A DNA stretch of 64,000 nt from an uncultured Prevotellaceae bacterium (GCA_947166905.1 CAMVFZ010000001.1:124001-188000), one strand, 5' to 3'. Numbered from the stretch's first letter, positions 1 to 7,140 are shown. The notes: a model not told the origin generated them from the letters alone. Program-made: numbers and translations.

Positions 1-607
1 CCACATCGATGGCTTCAAAATGACAAGGGGCAATTCTCTGCAACACCGTCTGACCTTCCTTTGCCTGATCCGTCAACATGATATAAAAGCCGTAGGCATC
101 CTTCTCTTTGGCTATCTGGCACCAGCGGGCCAGGAGTTGCTCGTATTCCTTCTCGTGCTCATCTGGAATTCCGTCTGTCATCAGCTTAAGTATATCCACC
201 TTATTCGCAGACAACACGTTATCCACCACATACTGCAGAGGCTCATAGAGGCACGTCATCGTAGTCATATGGCCATTAAAGTTGTGCAGGGGAATTTTGT
301 ACTCCTTGATTTTGGCTACCAGTTTGGCTTTTCCGGCTACCGTGGCATATTCCTTCCACTCGCCAAGCACTTTGTGCTGGAAAGGGATCACGACAATTTC
401 TGTACGGTCGTCGTTTATCTGCGAAATATCCGTAATAATAGCTTCTTTGACCTGTTCCCAAATATTAGGAGCCCCCGGGGCCTTGCCCTGCATGGACAGC
501 GTAACGTCCCACAGATAGGTCTGCCGCACATCCTTCACGTTTCCACTCTGAGCATAAGTAAGAACAAAGATCAGAAAAGCAAATGTGGAAAATAAAAATC
601 TCTTCAT
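1..607 (-). CDS. Secreted vWA-like protein (partial, runs off window start)
   Basis: Open minus-strand frame from ATG at 607 to the window edge with no stop, so the C-terminus is missing. Residues 1-20 form a signal peptide (hydrophobic FAFLIFVLTYA, then QSG). A von Willebrand factor A-like fold is suggested by D34-V-T-L-S-M, a D-x-T-x-S variant of the MIDAS metal site, followed about 90 residues later by LMTDGIPDEHE, which resembles the later vWA strand carrying the TDG loop. This predicts an exported metal-dependent adhesion or binding protein. No Shine-Dalgarno is seen, as usual in Bacteroidetes. The family is inferred from motifs only; the specific role is unknown. Confidence 0.6.
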   Translation of the reverse strand, partial: MKRFLFSTFAFLIFVLTYAQSGNVKDVRQTYLWDVTLSMQGKAPGAPNIWEQVKEAIITDISQINDDRTEIVVIPFQHKVLGEWKEYATVAGKAKLVAKIKEYKIPLHNFNGHMTTMTCLYEPLQYVVDNVLSANKVDILKLMTDGIPDEHEKEYEQLLARWCQIAKEKDAYGFYIMLTDQAKEGQTVLQRIAPCHFEAIDV

Positions 608-664
608 TATCATCAATCCGTCAGATGCTCAATGACGATAGTTTTTTAGTGTTATTATATGCAG

Positions 665-750
665 AAAGTGTGAGCCAACTTAGTCTTATCTTACCAAGAG
701 GCTCTGGACTGCCGTGTGTGGAGATAAGAGAGAGTTTAAGCTCACACTTT
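665..750. repeat. Imperfect long inverted repeat
   Basis: AAAGTGTGAGC at 665-675 is perfectly complementary to GCTCACACTTT at 740-750. Inside these arms, TTATCT (686-692 region) can pair with AGATAA (722-727 region). The whole could fold as a long interrupted hairpin. Function unknown; a degenerate miniature element or a structured leader of the partial vWA-like gene are both possible. Confidence 0.45.
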
Positions 751-1016
751 GCTATACAGAGGACGAAGCCCAGCATATAGCCAATGCAAGCGATTAAACA
801 TCATCCCACCACACGTGAATTGTCCAGATTCCTTGGTATGGAATAAAGCTAAACGCTTTCTAATATTTTAAAACAATACTGCTTGAGTATCACCAACAAA
901 TATACAATAATAAAGTAAAAAATACAATAATTAATACAGCAATTGCTATCTCTGACGCCTTCCGACAACGCCATATCCCTACTTCCCGCCTAAACGTTTT
1001 ATATCGTTTCTACAAA

Positions 1017-1044
1017 TTATTCGCTCACATGAGTGAGCGAATAA
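1017..1044 (-). terminator. Hairpin terminator of the Nudix gene
   Basis: A perfect 12-bp stem (TTATTCGCTCAC / GTGAGCGAATAA) with an ATGA loop lies 29 nt downstream of the Nudix regulator stop codon. There is only a weak T-rich tail on the minus strand, so termination efficiency is uncertain. Confidence 0.55.
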
Positions 1045-1072
1045 CAAAAGTCCTATCTATTTTTGGATAAAG

Positions 1073-1798
1073 CTAGAACTCCAACTGGAACCCGTTACTT
1101 TTTAGCCGGTCATAATTATCCTTGTCAAAGCGGTACTTGATTGGTGTCCTTGTGCCGTGACGGGGTGTATCGTCCTCAACTTCTGACAGGATCTCATAAT
1201 GCTTCATCTTGTTGGCGAAATTGCGGCGGTCGAACTTGACTTCCAAGATGGACTCGTATAGGTTCTGAAGTTGTGGAAGAGTGAACACTTCAGACAGCAA
1301 TTCAAATCCGACCGGCTCAAAATGGATATTTTGCTTGAGTTTGGAGAAAGCTACGCGCAGAATCTTATCGTGGTCAAAGGCCAGGTGAGGGATGTCCTTC
1401 CAGCTATACCACTCGGCTTTCTCTGCATCTGTGGCCGCCTTAACTTCGGCTAATTTTACAAGAGCATAATGGGCCACAGTTATCACGCGCTCGCGCGGGT
1501 CGCGATTTATATCACTAAAGGTGCCCACCTCTTTGAAATCCTTGACGGACAACTTAAGGCCGGTCTCTTCCTTCAGCTCGCGTGCAGCAGTGTGGGCAAT
1601 AGTCTTATCCTTCTCCACGTCCAAAAAGCCACCGGGAAGTGCCCACTCCCCTACATAAGCAGTGGTGCTTGCATCTTTTTCCTTTCCTCGTTTAATAAGG
1701 AGCACTTTCAATTCCTTTCCGTCATAGCCAAAGACAATGCAATCTGCCGTTACAGCCGGATGCGGATACTCATATGTATACTGACCTTTTGTTGCCAT
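1073..1798 (-). CDS. Nudix hydrolase / NrtR-type transcriptional regulator
   Basis: About 241 residues from MATKGQ; the longer frame upstream is ignored because MATKGQYTYEYPHP is the usual start of this family. The N-terminal half is a Nudix domain with a recognisable box (GGFLDVEKDK..., then RELKEETGL). The RExxEE glutamates are intact, but the loop is two residues longer than the strict G-x5-E-x7 spacing. The C-terminal third (from about residue 150) matches the winged-helix region of NrtR/AraR-like Nudix regulators, ending in a basic DNA-binding segment. NrtR proteins sense ADP-ribose-type or sugar ligands and repress nearby genes. It is divergent from an ADP-ribosylglycohydrolase, with palindromes in the shared promoter, so control of that gene is likely (inference). 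Confidence 0.8.
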   Translation of the reverse strand: MATKGQYTYEYPHPAVTADCIVFGYDGKELKVLLIKRGKEKDASTTAYVGEWALPGGFLDVEKDKTIAHTAARELKEETGLKLSVKDFKEVGTFSDINRDPRERVITVAHYALVKLAEVKAATDAEKAEWYSWKDIPHLAFDHDKILRVAFSKLKQNIHFEPVGFELLSEVFTLPQLQNLYESILEVKFDRRNFANKMKHYEILSEVEDDTPRHGTRTPIKYRFDKDNYDRLKSNGFQLEF

Positions 1799-1852
1799 AT
1801 TCCATTTCTTTTCTGCAAATGTAGTGAGTGCCAAGGATATTTGCAAGCATTA

Positions 1853-1896
1853 TGTGTATTTTTTACACAAAATATTTGTAAACAAAAAATCTTTGT
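1853..1896. promoter_or_regulatory. Cluster of three palindromes, candidate regulator operators
   Basis: Three consecutive dyads: TGTGTA-N5-TACACA (1853-1869), ACAAA-N3-TTTGT (1867-1879) and ACAAA-N5-TTTGT (1882-1896). They overlap the -33 element of the glycohydrolase promoter and lie just upstream of the divergent Nudix regulator, where an autoregulatory operator is expected. Operator function is inferred. Confidence 0.55.
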
Positions 1897-1906
1897 TTTA
1901 TCTTTG
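1875..1906 (+). promoter_or_regulatory. Bacteroidetes-type promoter for the ADP-ribosylglycohydrolase gene
   Basis: TTTG (1875-1878), a 20-nt spacer, then TATCTTTG (1899-1906), a full match to the Bacteroidetes primary-sigma pattern. Predicted transcription start is near 1912, about 40 nt before the ATG. Confidence 0.65.
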
Positions 1907-1953
1907 CGTAAGTTTAACACAATTTTATTAACTTTACAGAAATTTCAGAGACT

Positions 1954-2841
1954 ATGTTGGGTGCTATCACAGGAGATACCATAGGATCGACCTATGAGTT
2001 CCATAATACAAAAGACTACAACTTTACACTATTCCTTGGCAATAGCGCATACACGGATGATAGTGTGATGACTATGGCCGTGGCATACTGGCTTCTGAAG
2101 GACAAGGAGCACAGTTACCAGGGACTTGAAGACATTATGGTAATGTTCGGGGAGAAATGCCCTTGTCCTATGGGCGGCTATGGAGGAGGCTTCCATACAT
2201 GGCTTTTCTCCCCTGAAGGATTGTATAACTATGACAACAAATATGGCGAGGCTCCTTATGAATCAAAGACGGGTCGACATCCCTATGGGTCTTGGGGGAA
2301 TGGCTCTGCTATGCGCGTCAGCGCTGTCGGTTGGTTCTTTGATACTTTGGAGGAGACAGAGCGCGTAGCAGCTATCTCGGCGGCTATCACCCATAATCAT
2401 CCGGAAGGAATCAAAGGGGCTCAGGCAACCGCTGCTGCCATCTGGATGGCCAGAAACGGAAAGTCAAAGGAAGAGATCCGTGATTACATCGAGAATACGT
2501 ATGGATATGACCTTCACAAGACCTGGGAATACTGGCATCCCATTTACCATTGGGAGTCCAGTTGTCAGGGTACTGTCCCTCAAGCAATGATAGCTTTCCT
2601 AGACTCCCAAAATTTTGAGGATGCGATTCGAAAAGCAGTGTCACTCGGCGGGGATTCCGACACCCTTGCCTGTATTACCGGAGGCATAGCCGAGGCGTTT
2701 TATAAGGAGATTCCGCGTTTTATGGCAGAGCGTGTTGCGAAACCTTTTCCTAACATTTTTAACAAAATACTCGATGCCGTAAGAAAAGAGACGGTCTATG
2801 GTTCAACTTGTAAAATAACGGAAAAGAATACTTATCTTTGA
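1954..2841 (+). CDS. ADP-ribosylglycohydrolase family protein
   Basis: 295 residues. The two metal-binding signatures of the DraG/ARH family are present: YTDDSVMTMA near residue 30 and GGDSDTLACITGGIAEA near residue 230, supplying the Asp/Ser/Thr ligands of the di-magnesium site. The family removes ADP-ribose from arginine or other acceptors, or opens related N-glycosidic bonds. Start ATG 1954 gives the canonical MLGAITGDTIGS N-terminus, with the GDTIGS loop that forms part of the active site. No signal peptide, so cytoplasmic. The divergent Nudix regulator suggests induction by ADP-ribose or NAD-derived ligands. The substrate cannot be told from the sequence. Confidence 0.88.
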   Translation: MLGAITGDTIGSTYEFHNTKDYNFTLFLGNSAYTDDSVMTMAVAYWLLKDKEHSYQGLEDIMVMFGEKCPCPMGGYGGGFHTWLFSPEGLYNYDNKYGEAPYESKTGRHPYGSWGNGSAMRVSAVGWFFDTLEETERVAAISAAITHNHPEGIKGAQATAAAIWMARNGKSKEEIRDYIENTYGYDLHKTWEYWHPIYHWESSCQGTVPQAMIAFLDSQNFEDAIRKAVSLGGDSDTLACITGGIAEAFYKEIPRFMAERVAKPFPNIFNKILDAVRKETVYGSTCKITEKNTYL

Positions 2842-2866
2842 AAACAATTCCCATAAACATATCTTC

Positions 2867-4258
2867 ATGAGACTCATAGACCTCTCTTTAATACTAGTTT
2901 TCCTTATATGCTGCGGTAATCCTCAAAAGAAAGTTACCACAGCGGAAGCAGCACTTGAATCTGTACCAGTCGTAGAGGATTTAGTGTACCCTGCAGAAGG
3001 CCTGTTCGCAACGGACTTCAAATACATCGACTTCGGTCAAATCGGATATCGGGACCGTTCATTCCGGGAGGATACTTTGACGTTTCCGCCGATTAAGGGC
3101 TTGGTTCACCGCGCCGTCTATGCAATGTGTCCCAAAGACACTTGCGTGGCAGAATATGCTGTGTTAGCGCTGCGTTGCCCACCTATTGAGCCATTGCTAA
3201 ATTGGGTATCTGACACTGTTTCTACCTTCATTGATATTGACTGTCCCGTAGGAGCAGGTAGGTCTATTTATACAGATAAGCGCAAAGATATCACAAAAAA
3301 GTATTTTTCTTCTACTGAGGAAATATGTGATTATTATATCGGGCAGCTTAGTCATCTCTATGACGACTGGAAGTGTACGGGCGAAGGTGACCACGATATT
3401 CTTAATGAACAGGCAGGCCTGCTGTTATATGATTACTGGCACAACGGCAACCTATACACGTTCTACAGGATTGACTGGTATGATGCACTAACAGGTGGCA
3501 ATAACTCCCGGGAGTCCTTCTATACGGTGGATGCCACGACAGGTAAACAACTAAAGTTACCAGATCTAATCAAACCCGAGAAGTTCGATGAACTGTCGGC
3601 CCTTATGATGCCAAGACTCGTCAATGGCAAAGGAGAATACATCGTTCAACTATATGATTACTACACTCTGGAAGATAAAGACGTCCTCGAACGCGCAAAT
3701 GGTTGCGCACTCATTCCAGAAGGTCTCATTATCTACTTCTATCCCTACAATCTGGGTTGCGGCGCCGATGGTGAATTCGAAGCCGTTATACCATACGAAG
3801 AGCTTGACGGACTTTTGAAAGTAGATATTTCTCCAAAAGACTTAGGCAATAGCCTTCATGGAATTGATTTATTTGGCGTTGATATGAAAGGATCTCCTGA
3901 ACATATTCTTCAAGAGCTGAAAAAAGATTCATACATCAAAATAGACAAAGGCCAAGACTCGCTACACCAATTATCGGAGAATACGTTTTCCTGTAAGGTT
4001 TATTTCGGCAGCATTCCCTTCGGAATGAATCTTCATTATGACAAAGACAATAATTCAATTATCAAAAGCATCAACTTTCTAACCAGCGAATCAAGCGATA
4101 CAGTTATTGACACCATCGTTAATAGTCTCAGCGATTATTACGGCGAACCAGATATCAAAGATTTCGAGTCATACACTTGGTTCCTCGAAAGCAAGCACGA
4201 AATAAGAGCTAGGCGCCTCCATTCAGAAGATGGTGGTTGGACAATATTTATCTATTAG
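2867..4258 (+). CDS. DUF3298-containing lipoprotein
   Basis: 463 residues. The N-terminus MRLIDLSLILVFLICCG is a short lipoprotein signal peptide (lipobox LICC, Cys15/16). The middle (about residues 150-320) follows the RsiV-like DUF4163/DUF3298 pattern: a YTVDATTGKQLKLPDL strand-turn, then GLIIYFYPYNLGCGADGEFEAVIPYEEL near the end of the domain. The last 130 residues are an extra region of unknown fold. In Firmicutes, RsiV uses this domain to bind lysozyme and control a sigma factor; here there is no sigma gene next door, so only a periplasmic or surface binding role is inferred. It starts 25 nt after the glycohydrolase gene. Confidence 0.7.
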   Translation: MRLIDLSLILVFLICCGNPQKKVTTAEAALESVPVVEDLVYPAEGLFATDFKYIDFGQIGYRDRSFREDTLTFPPIKGLVHRAVYAMCPKDTCVAEYAVLALRCPPIEPLLNWVSDTVSTFIDIDCPVGAGRSIYTDKRKDITKKYFSSTEEICDYYIGQLSHLYDDWKCTGEGDHDILNEQAGLLLYDYWHNGNLYTFYRIDWYDALTGGNNSRESFYTVDATTGKQLKLPDLIKPEKFDELSALMMPRLVNGKGEYIVQLYDYYTLEDKDVLERANGCALIPEGLIIYFYPYNLGCGADGEFEAVIPYEELDGLLKVDISPKDLGNSLHGIDLFGVDMKGSPEHILQELKKDSYIKIDKGQDSLHQLSENTFSCKVYFGSIPFGMNLHYDKDNNSIIKSINFLTSESSDTVIDTIVNSLSDYYGEPDIKDFESYTWFLESKHEIRARRLHSEDGGWTIFIY

Positions 4259-4316
4259 CAGTATTTGGCGCCTAAACACATAGTTTCTAGATATGGAGCA
4301 CTCTCCACTTTAATGG

Positions 4317-4342
4317 GATTGCCGATCAGGTCGGCAATGACG
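4317..4342. repeat. Palindromic element, copy A (degenerate)
   Basis: ATTGCCGA-TCAGG-TCGGCAAT (4318-4338) followed by GACGA. This is the reverse orientation of the GTCATGCCC..GGGCATCTCC family found at 21931, 23765, 33019 and 34531. The preceding TTAATGGGATTG closely resembles the flank of the copy at 23765. Confidence 0.6.
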
Positions 4343-4369
4343 AAAAAGGGAGAGCCCGAAGGCTCTCCC
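4343..4369 (-). terminator. Rho-independent terminator of the 55-residue protein gene
   Basis: Perfect 9-bp stem GGGAGAGCC / GGCTCTCCC (4348-4356, 4361-4369) with a four-base loop, followed on the minus strand by a T5 run (4347-4343). It lies 35 nt past the stop of the small minus-strand gene, which supports that gene being transcribed. Confidence 0.75.
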
Positions 4370-4404
4370 CTAAGCAGAAGTTCGTATAAGTTCACACGGT
4401 GTCG

Positions 4405-4572
4405 TTAACGTTGCCCAACTACCGTCCTGCGTCCCACAACGCGTCGGTAGTATGAACGAACCCTAACGACTTTGCCATTGTAAAGCCGCGTGTGCGACTT
4501 TACTTTGACAAATATCGGAGTCTCATACTCTAAGTACAGACTCAGGCAGATGCTGAAATTGCTTCTGGTCAT
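4405..4572 (-). CDS. Small basic Tyr/Arg-rich protein, 55 residues
   Basis: ATG at 4572, TAA at 4405. The protein is hydrophobic/neutral in its first 22 residues (MTRSNFSICLSLYLEYETPI). After that it is strongly basic, with two related strands, VKSHTRLYNGK and VRVRSYYRRV. This 'SHTR..GK..RVRSYxRR' pattern occurs in short hypothetical proteins of Bacteroidetes and phages. It has its own promoter (4744-4774), a leader of about 165 nt containing an 8-bp hairpin (4667-4674 / 4689-4696), and a terminator (4343-4369). No function is assigned; a nucleic-acid-binding role is a guess from charge. The frame is short, but promoter, terminator and coherent sequence together argue that it is real. Confidence 0.55.
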   Translation of the reverse strand: MTRSNFSICLSLYLEYETPIFVKVKSHTRLYNGKVVRVRSYYRRVVGRRTVVGQR

Positions 4573-4743
4573 TTATATATTCATTAAGTTGAAAAAGAAT
4601 TTCGCCGGGCCTAAGAGTACCCCTTCTGCTCTTTTTCTGTGAAGATTATCCTTTTTTGAGAGAATAAAGGCATCTCAGTGTGGGCTGGGATGCCTTGGTT
4701 TCCTTAATGAACTGCCAAGTATTTGGCATATAAATGAACAACG

Positions 4744-4774
4744 CAAAGGTAGAGATAATTCTGATATCTCCAAA
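4744..4774 (-). promoter_or_regulatory. Promoter with operator-like dyad for the 55-residue protein gene
   Basis: On the minus strand TTTG (4774-4771), a 19-nt spacer, then TACCTTTG (4751-4744), an excellent Bacteroidetes promoter. The spacer carries the dyad GAGATA-N7-TATCTC (4752-4770), positioned where a repressor would block RNA polymerase. Predicted start is near 4738. Confidence 0.65.
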
Positions 4775-4818
4775 ACAAATATGGCGTAATCACTTTATAT
4801 GTGGCGAAATAACTGAAG

Positions 4819-4883
4819 TTTTTACAAATCTTATGATTCGTCAACTCGAGCCACTATTCCGGGAATAATAAGATTTGTAAAAA
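4819..4883. repeat. 15-bp perfect inverted repeat
   Basis: TTTTTACAAATCTTA (4819-4833) and its exact complement TAAGATTTGTAAAAA (4869-4883) enclose 35 nt. The left half overlaps the motif shared with 24900-24936. It could be a miniature mobile element or a hairpin; it lacks a clean T tail on either strand. Confidence 0.6.
4821..4858. repeat. Dispersed motif, copy 1 (with 24900-24936)
   Basis: A 38-nt segment with core TTATGATTCGTCAACT matches 24900-24936 at about 33 positions with one 1-nt gap. Both copies sit upstream (in minus-strand sense) of a minus-strand cargo gene and downstream of a minus-strand secreted hydrolase gene. Confidence 0.65.
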
Positions 4884-4931
4884 TTATGATCAGAAAAAGT
4901 CACTAATTGGTTTTAAGCCCACACAATTCAG

Positions 4932-5021
4932 GTGCTTGTCTTGGCGCCAAATTAGAGCCGACACGAGCAAAAACAAGGGAAAATGCTTGTCTTGGGTCAG
5001 ATTTAGCGCCAAGACAAGCAC
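4932..5021. repeat. Two-unit dyad element
   Basis: GTGCTTGTCTTGGCGC (4932-4947) is perfectly complementary to GCGCCAAGACAAGCAC (5006-5021). Between them, TGCTTGTCTTGG recurs (4984-4995) and pairs with CCAAGACAAGCA (5009-5020) to give a compact 12-bp hairpin. AGCCGACACGAGCA (4956-4969) is a degenerate partner for the first unit. The layout resembles REP/BIME-type paired palindromes. It lies 29 nt past the dipeptidase stop codon and may also end its transcript. Confidence 0.6.
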
Positions 5022-5050
5022 TGTGGAGAATGCAGGGAATGACGGGAAGG

Positions 5051-6634
5051 CTAGAAGCCGCGGCCGTGCTTATGCCATAGCTGCTCTTCGATGGATTGCC
5101 ACTTGGCGGCGGCCGCCTCGTAGATCTTGGCGGTGTAGGCGTCAAGGACGGCGGCAGAAGAGCCAGAGGCTGCGTAGTCTGCTTCCAGCTGCTCTAGGCC
5201 ACTGAATTCAAGATCCTCTATCTCCTGGATTGCCTTTGCAAAGGTGTCCTTGTTAGTCTGCCAAGAGACAGTGCCAAGACGGTTGGCGCGGCGGAACTGC
5301 CAAAGGATACAATCGGCCTTATACTGCTTCTGACCGCAGAAATTGAAGGCCTCAGGAAGTTTGTCTCCACCTGCAAAAATAGGGATTCTAGGGCTCTCGG
5401 CCGGATTGTCCACACCATACCAAAGTACACCGCCGATGCCATCGGGCAACCAGCCACGGGCCTGCAGTACGGTAGAATATGAACACCAGCAAACCGCCAG
5501 AGTGCGGACAAAGTCGATAGTACCGGGGGCTATGGTATTCAATGTATTACGGGTTGTTGCAGTCAACCATGGATTGGCCACAGGGCTTATCTTCTTGGTA
5601 GCCGGCTTATCGCCTTTGGCAGGGACGTCAATCAGCCAATTCTTGCACATATCGGCATCTGTACCCTCGTAAGTACCGCGAAGGAACGCCATTACGTCGC
5701 GGACAGAGATCTTGCCAGCCTCCGGCTTCACAGACAGCGGAAGCTCCTCCATATCCATGGTCAGGCCAAGTGACGGAGCAAGCGCATTAAGTACGAACCA
5801 GTCGCGGATGCTATAGTTGCGGCCCTTTGCACGGGGCACGTTGTAAGCCTTCCAGAACACGCAATCGCCCTGGCCATCCCACAGGCCGTTTTCAATGGCA
5901 ACAGCCTCTACATTGTCAGAGCACATGTACCAGTCAGGATTGCTACGATCCACCTTGCCTACGCGAGGAATATTGGCAATGATAGAAACCTCATCGTCAG
6001 GAATCCTCTGCGCTGCCCACACAGCGCCGGTTTTATGCTTGCCAACGCCGCAAATCTCAAAGAGCCAGGCCTCATTCTTATCGGCCACGGTAAGGGCCTC
6101 TCCCCCATCTCCATAGCCGTAAACCTCTGCCAGCGCACCCATAAGACGGATGGCACTACGGGCATTGTCACAGCGCATCAGGGCAATCCTGGCCAGCTCC
6201 TCAATCATAAAGATGGACTCTTTGTTGATAAGGGTGTCCGGCCCGGTAAAGGTAGATTCGCCGATGGTAACCTGTTTCTCGTTCATACAGGGATAGCCGG
6301 TGTCTATGTACGCATAGGTATGTGCAGCCTGGGGGATCTCCCCTACGCACTTAACGCCGGTAGTATCACCCCTAAACTTAGTCCAACGCATACCCTTGTA
6401 GATTTTATGCATAGCGCCGGCCGGATGGTCCTGTGCTTTCTCCAGCGACACCCATGTATGGGAAACGCCGTCGCAGGTATGTGAATTGATGGTTGAACCG
6501 TCTATCGTGGCCAGTTTACCCGCAAAAATGACGGTGCACTCCTGTCCATCCCACTCCGCCAATTCTTCCGGAGTCTGGGCCAATGCAGCTATACCAGCTG
6601 CTAAAATACCTGCTACAAGAAACAACTTTTTCAT
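5051..6634 (-). CDS. Secreted C69-family dipeptidase
   Basis: 527 residues. Signal peptide MKKLFLVAGILAAGIAALAQ is followed by a short pro-region and C33-T-V-I-F-A-G-K-L-A-T-I-D-G-S. That matches the peptidase U34/C69 pattern, in which the Cys becomes the catalytic N-terminal nucleophile after processing. Later family blocks are visible: SHTCDG, the GEST(F) segment, EAWLFEICG and the RSxxxWY-type tail. It cleaves dipeptides in the periplasm, feeding amino-acid uptake. It has its own promoter (6686-6693) and a repeat-rich 3' flank. Length is normal for secreted Bacteroidales members. Confidence 0.88.
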   Translation of the reverse strand: MKKLFLVAGILAAGIAALAQTPEELAEWDGQECTVIFAGKLATIDGSTINSHTCDGVSHTWVSLEKAQDHPAGAMHKIYKGMRWTKFRGDTTGVKCVGEIPQAAHTYAYIDTGYPCMNEKQVTIGESTFTGPDTLINKESIFMIEELARIALMRCDNARSAIRLMGALAEVYGYGDGGEALTVADKNEAWLFEICGVGKHKTGAVWAAQRIPDDEVSIIANIPRVGKVDRSNPDWYMCSDNVEAVAIENGLWDGQGDCVFWKAYNVPRAKGRNYSIRDWFVLNALAPSLGLTMDMEELPLSVKPEAGKISVRDVMAFLRGTYEGTDADMCKNWLIDVPAKGDKPATKKISPVANPWLTATTRNTLNTIAPGTIDFVRTLAVCWCSYSTVLQARGWLPDGIGGVLWYGVDNPAESPRIPIFAGGDKLPEAFNFCGQKQYKADCILWQFRRANRLGTVSWQTNKDTFAKAIQEIEDLEFSGLEQLEADYAASGSSAAVLDAYTAKIYEAAAAKWQSIEEQLWHKHGRGF

Positions 6635-6685
6635 TTAATCACCATTTAGTAGTTACTAGGTATGGAAGGTATACCCATACATTGA

Positions 6686-6693
6686 CAAATATA
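6686..6693 (-). promoter_or_regulatory. -7 element for the C69 dipeptidase gene
   Basis: TATATTTG on the minus strand, about 50 nt upstream of the ATG at 6634. No clear TTTG -33 element. Confidence 0.45.
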
Positions 6694-6702
6694 GACAAAA
6701 TA

Positions 6703-6732
6703 AAAAAGGCATCCAAGTGCGGATGCCTTTTT
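6703..6732 (-). terminator. Rho-independent terminator of rpmE2
   Basis: AAAAAGGCATCC / GGATGCCTTTTT, a perfect 12-bp stem with a 6-nt loop, ending in a T run on both strands. It lies 21 nt past the rpmE2 stop and separates it from the dipeptidase promoter. Confidence 0.8.
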
Positions 6733-6753
6733 AACCTATTTTGAAAGAAGTAA

Positions 6754-7005
6754 TTACTTCTGACGATTCTTGTAACGCTGGTAGAATTTGTCAACACGGC
6801 CGGCGGTATCAACGAGCTTAACCTTACCGGTGTAGAAAGGGTGAGAGGTGTTTGAGATCTCGACCTTTACGACAGGATACTCAACGCCGTCAACCTCAAG
6901 AGTCTCCTTGGTGGTTGCGCAAGAGCGTGTGATGAATACTGTGTCGTTTGACATATCCTTGAAAGCTACAAGACGGTAGGTTTCGGGATGTATTCCTTTC
7001 TTCAT
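6754..7005 (-). CDS. rpmE2: Ribosomal protein bL31, type B
   Basis: 83 residues from MKKGIHPETYRLVAFKDMS. This is the zinc-independent (C-minus) paralogue: there is no CxxC pair, only a single Cys in RSCATT. Family blocks SHPFYTGK and the C-terminal RVDKFYQRYK are intact. bL31 bridges the ribosomal subunits. The start is set by homology; an in-frame extension to 7095 would read through the neighbouring tRNA and is rejected. Its position right after tRNA-Pro suggests shared transcription. Confidence 0.95.
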   Translation of the reverse strand: MKKGIHPETYRLVAFKDMSNDTVFITRSCATTKETLEVDGVEYPVVKVEISNTSHPFYTGKVKLVDTAGRVDKFYQRYKNRQK

Positions 7006-7025
7006 TTTACTTAAATATTTAAGAT

Positions 7026-7101
7026 TGGTCTGGATGAAAGGACTTGAACCTTCGACCTCCTGGTCCCTAACCAGGTGCGCTACCAACTGCGCCACATCCA
7101 G
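7026..7101 (-). tRNA. tRNA-Pro, anticodon AGG as read
   Basis: A 7-bp acceptor stem CTGGATG / CATCCAG, A73 and an encoded CCA. Anticodon stem CCTGG / CCAGG encloses loop TTAGGGA, so positions 34-36 are AGG (codon CCU). C1:G72 with A73 is the bacterial proline-tRNA identity set, which supports Pro. A34 is unusual in bacteria outside tRNA-Arg(ACG). Confidence 0.85.
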
Positions 7102-7140
7102 ATTTTTAAAACCGCCCGGACTTGCCGGACGGGATTTTGT

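Larger units (their letters stand above)
608..1072. other. Intergenic gap, 465 bp
   Basis: No convincing gene. It holds an imperfect inverted repeat (665-750), an AT-rich stretch near 890-940 with repeated ATACAATAAT-like words, and the terminator hairpin of the Nudix gene (1017-1044). A 20-residue frame at 784-846 (ends ..TRELSRFLGME) looks faintly like part of a helix-turn-helix protein but is too short to call. Confidence 0.5.

Noticed and set aside
784-846. 20-codon frame with a helix-turn-helix-like ending (TRELSRFLGME)
   Set aside because: Too short, no upstream continuation or transcription signals.
4667-4696. Terminator for the plus-strand DUF3298 gene
   Set aside because: The AAGGCATC/GATGCCTT hairpin is 400 nt past that stop and lacks a T run on the plus strand; it fits better as part of the leader of the 55-residue protein gene.
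4340-4740. Known structured RNA (6S, tmRNA, RNase P or SRP RNA)
   Set aside because: No tRNA-like end, no RNase P GAGGAAAGUCC-type segment, no SRP GGAA/GNAR core; a coherent 55-codon frame explains the region better.
4932-5021. CRISPR array
   Set aside because: The repeats are two overlapping palindromic units, not evenly spaced direct repeats with unique spacers, and no cas genes are present anywhere in the window.
7006-7095. N-terminal extension of rpmE2
   Set aside because: Would translate through tRNA-Pro; bL31 starts at MKKGIHPETYR.
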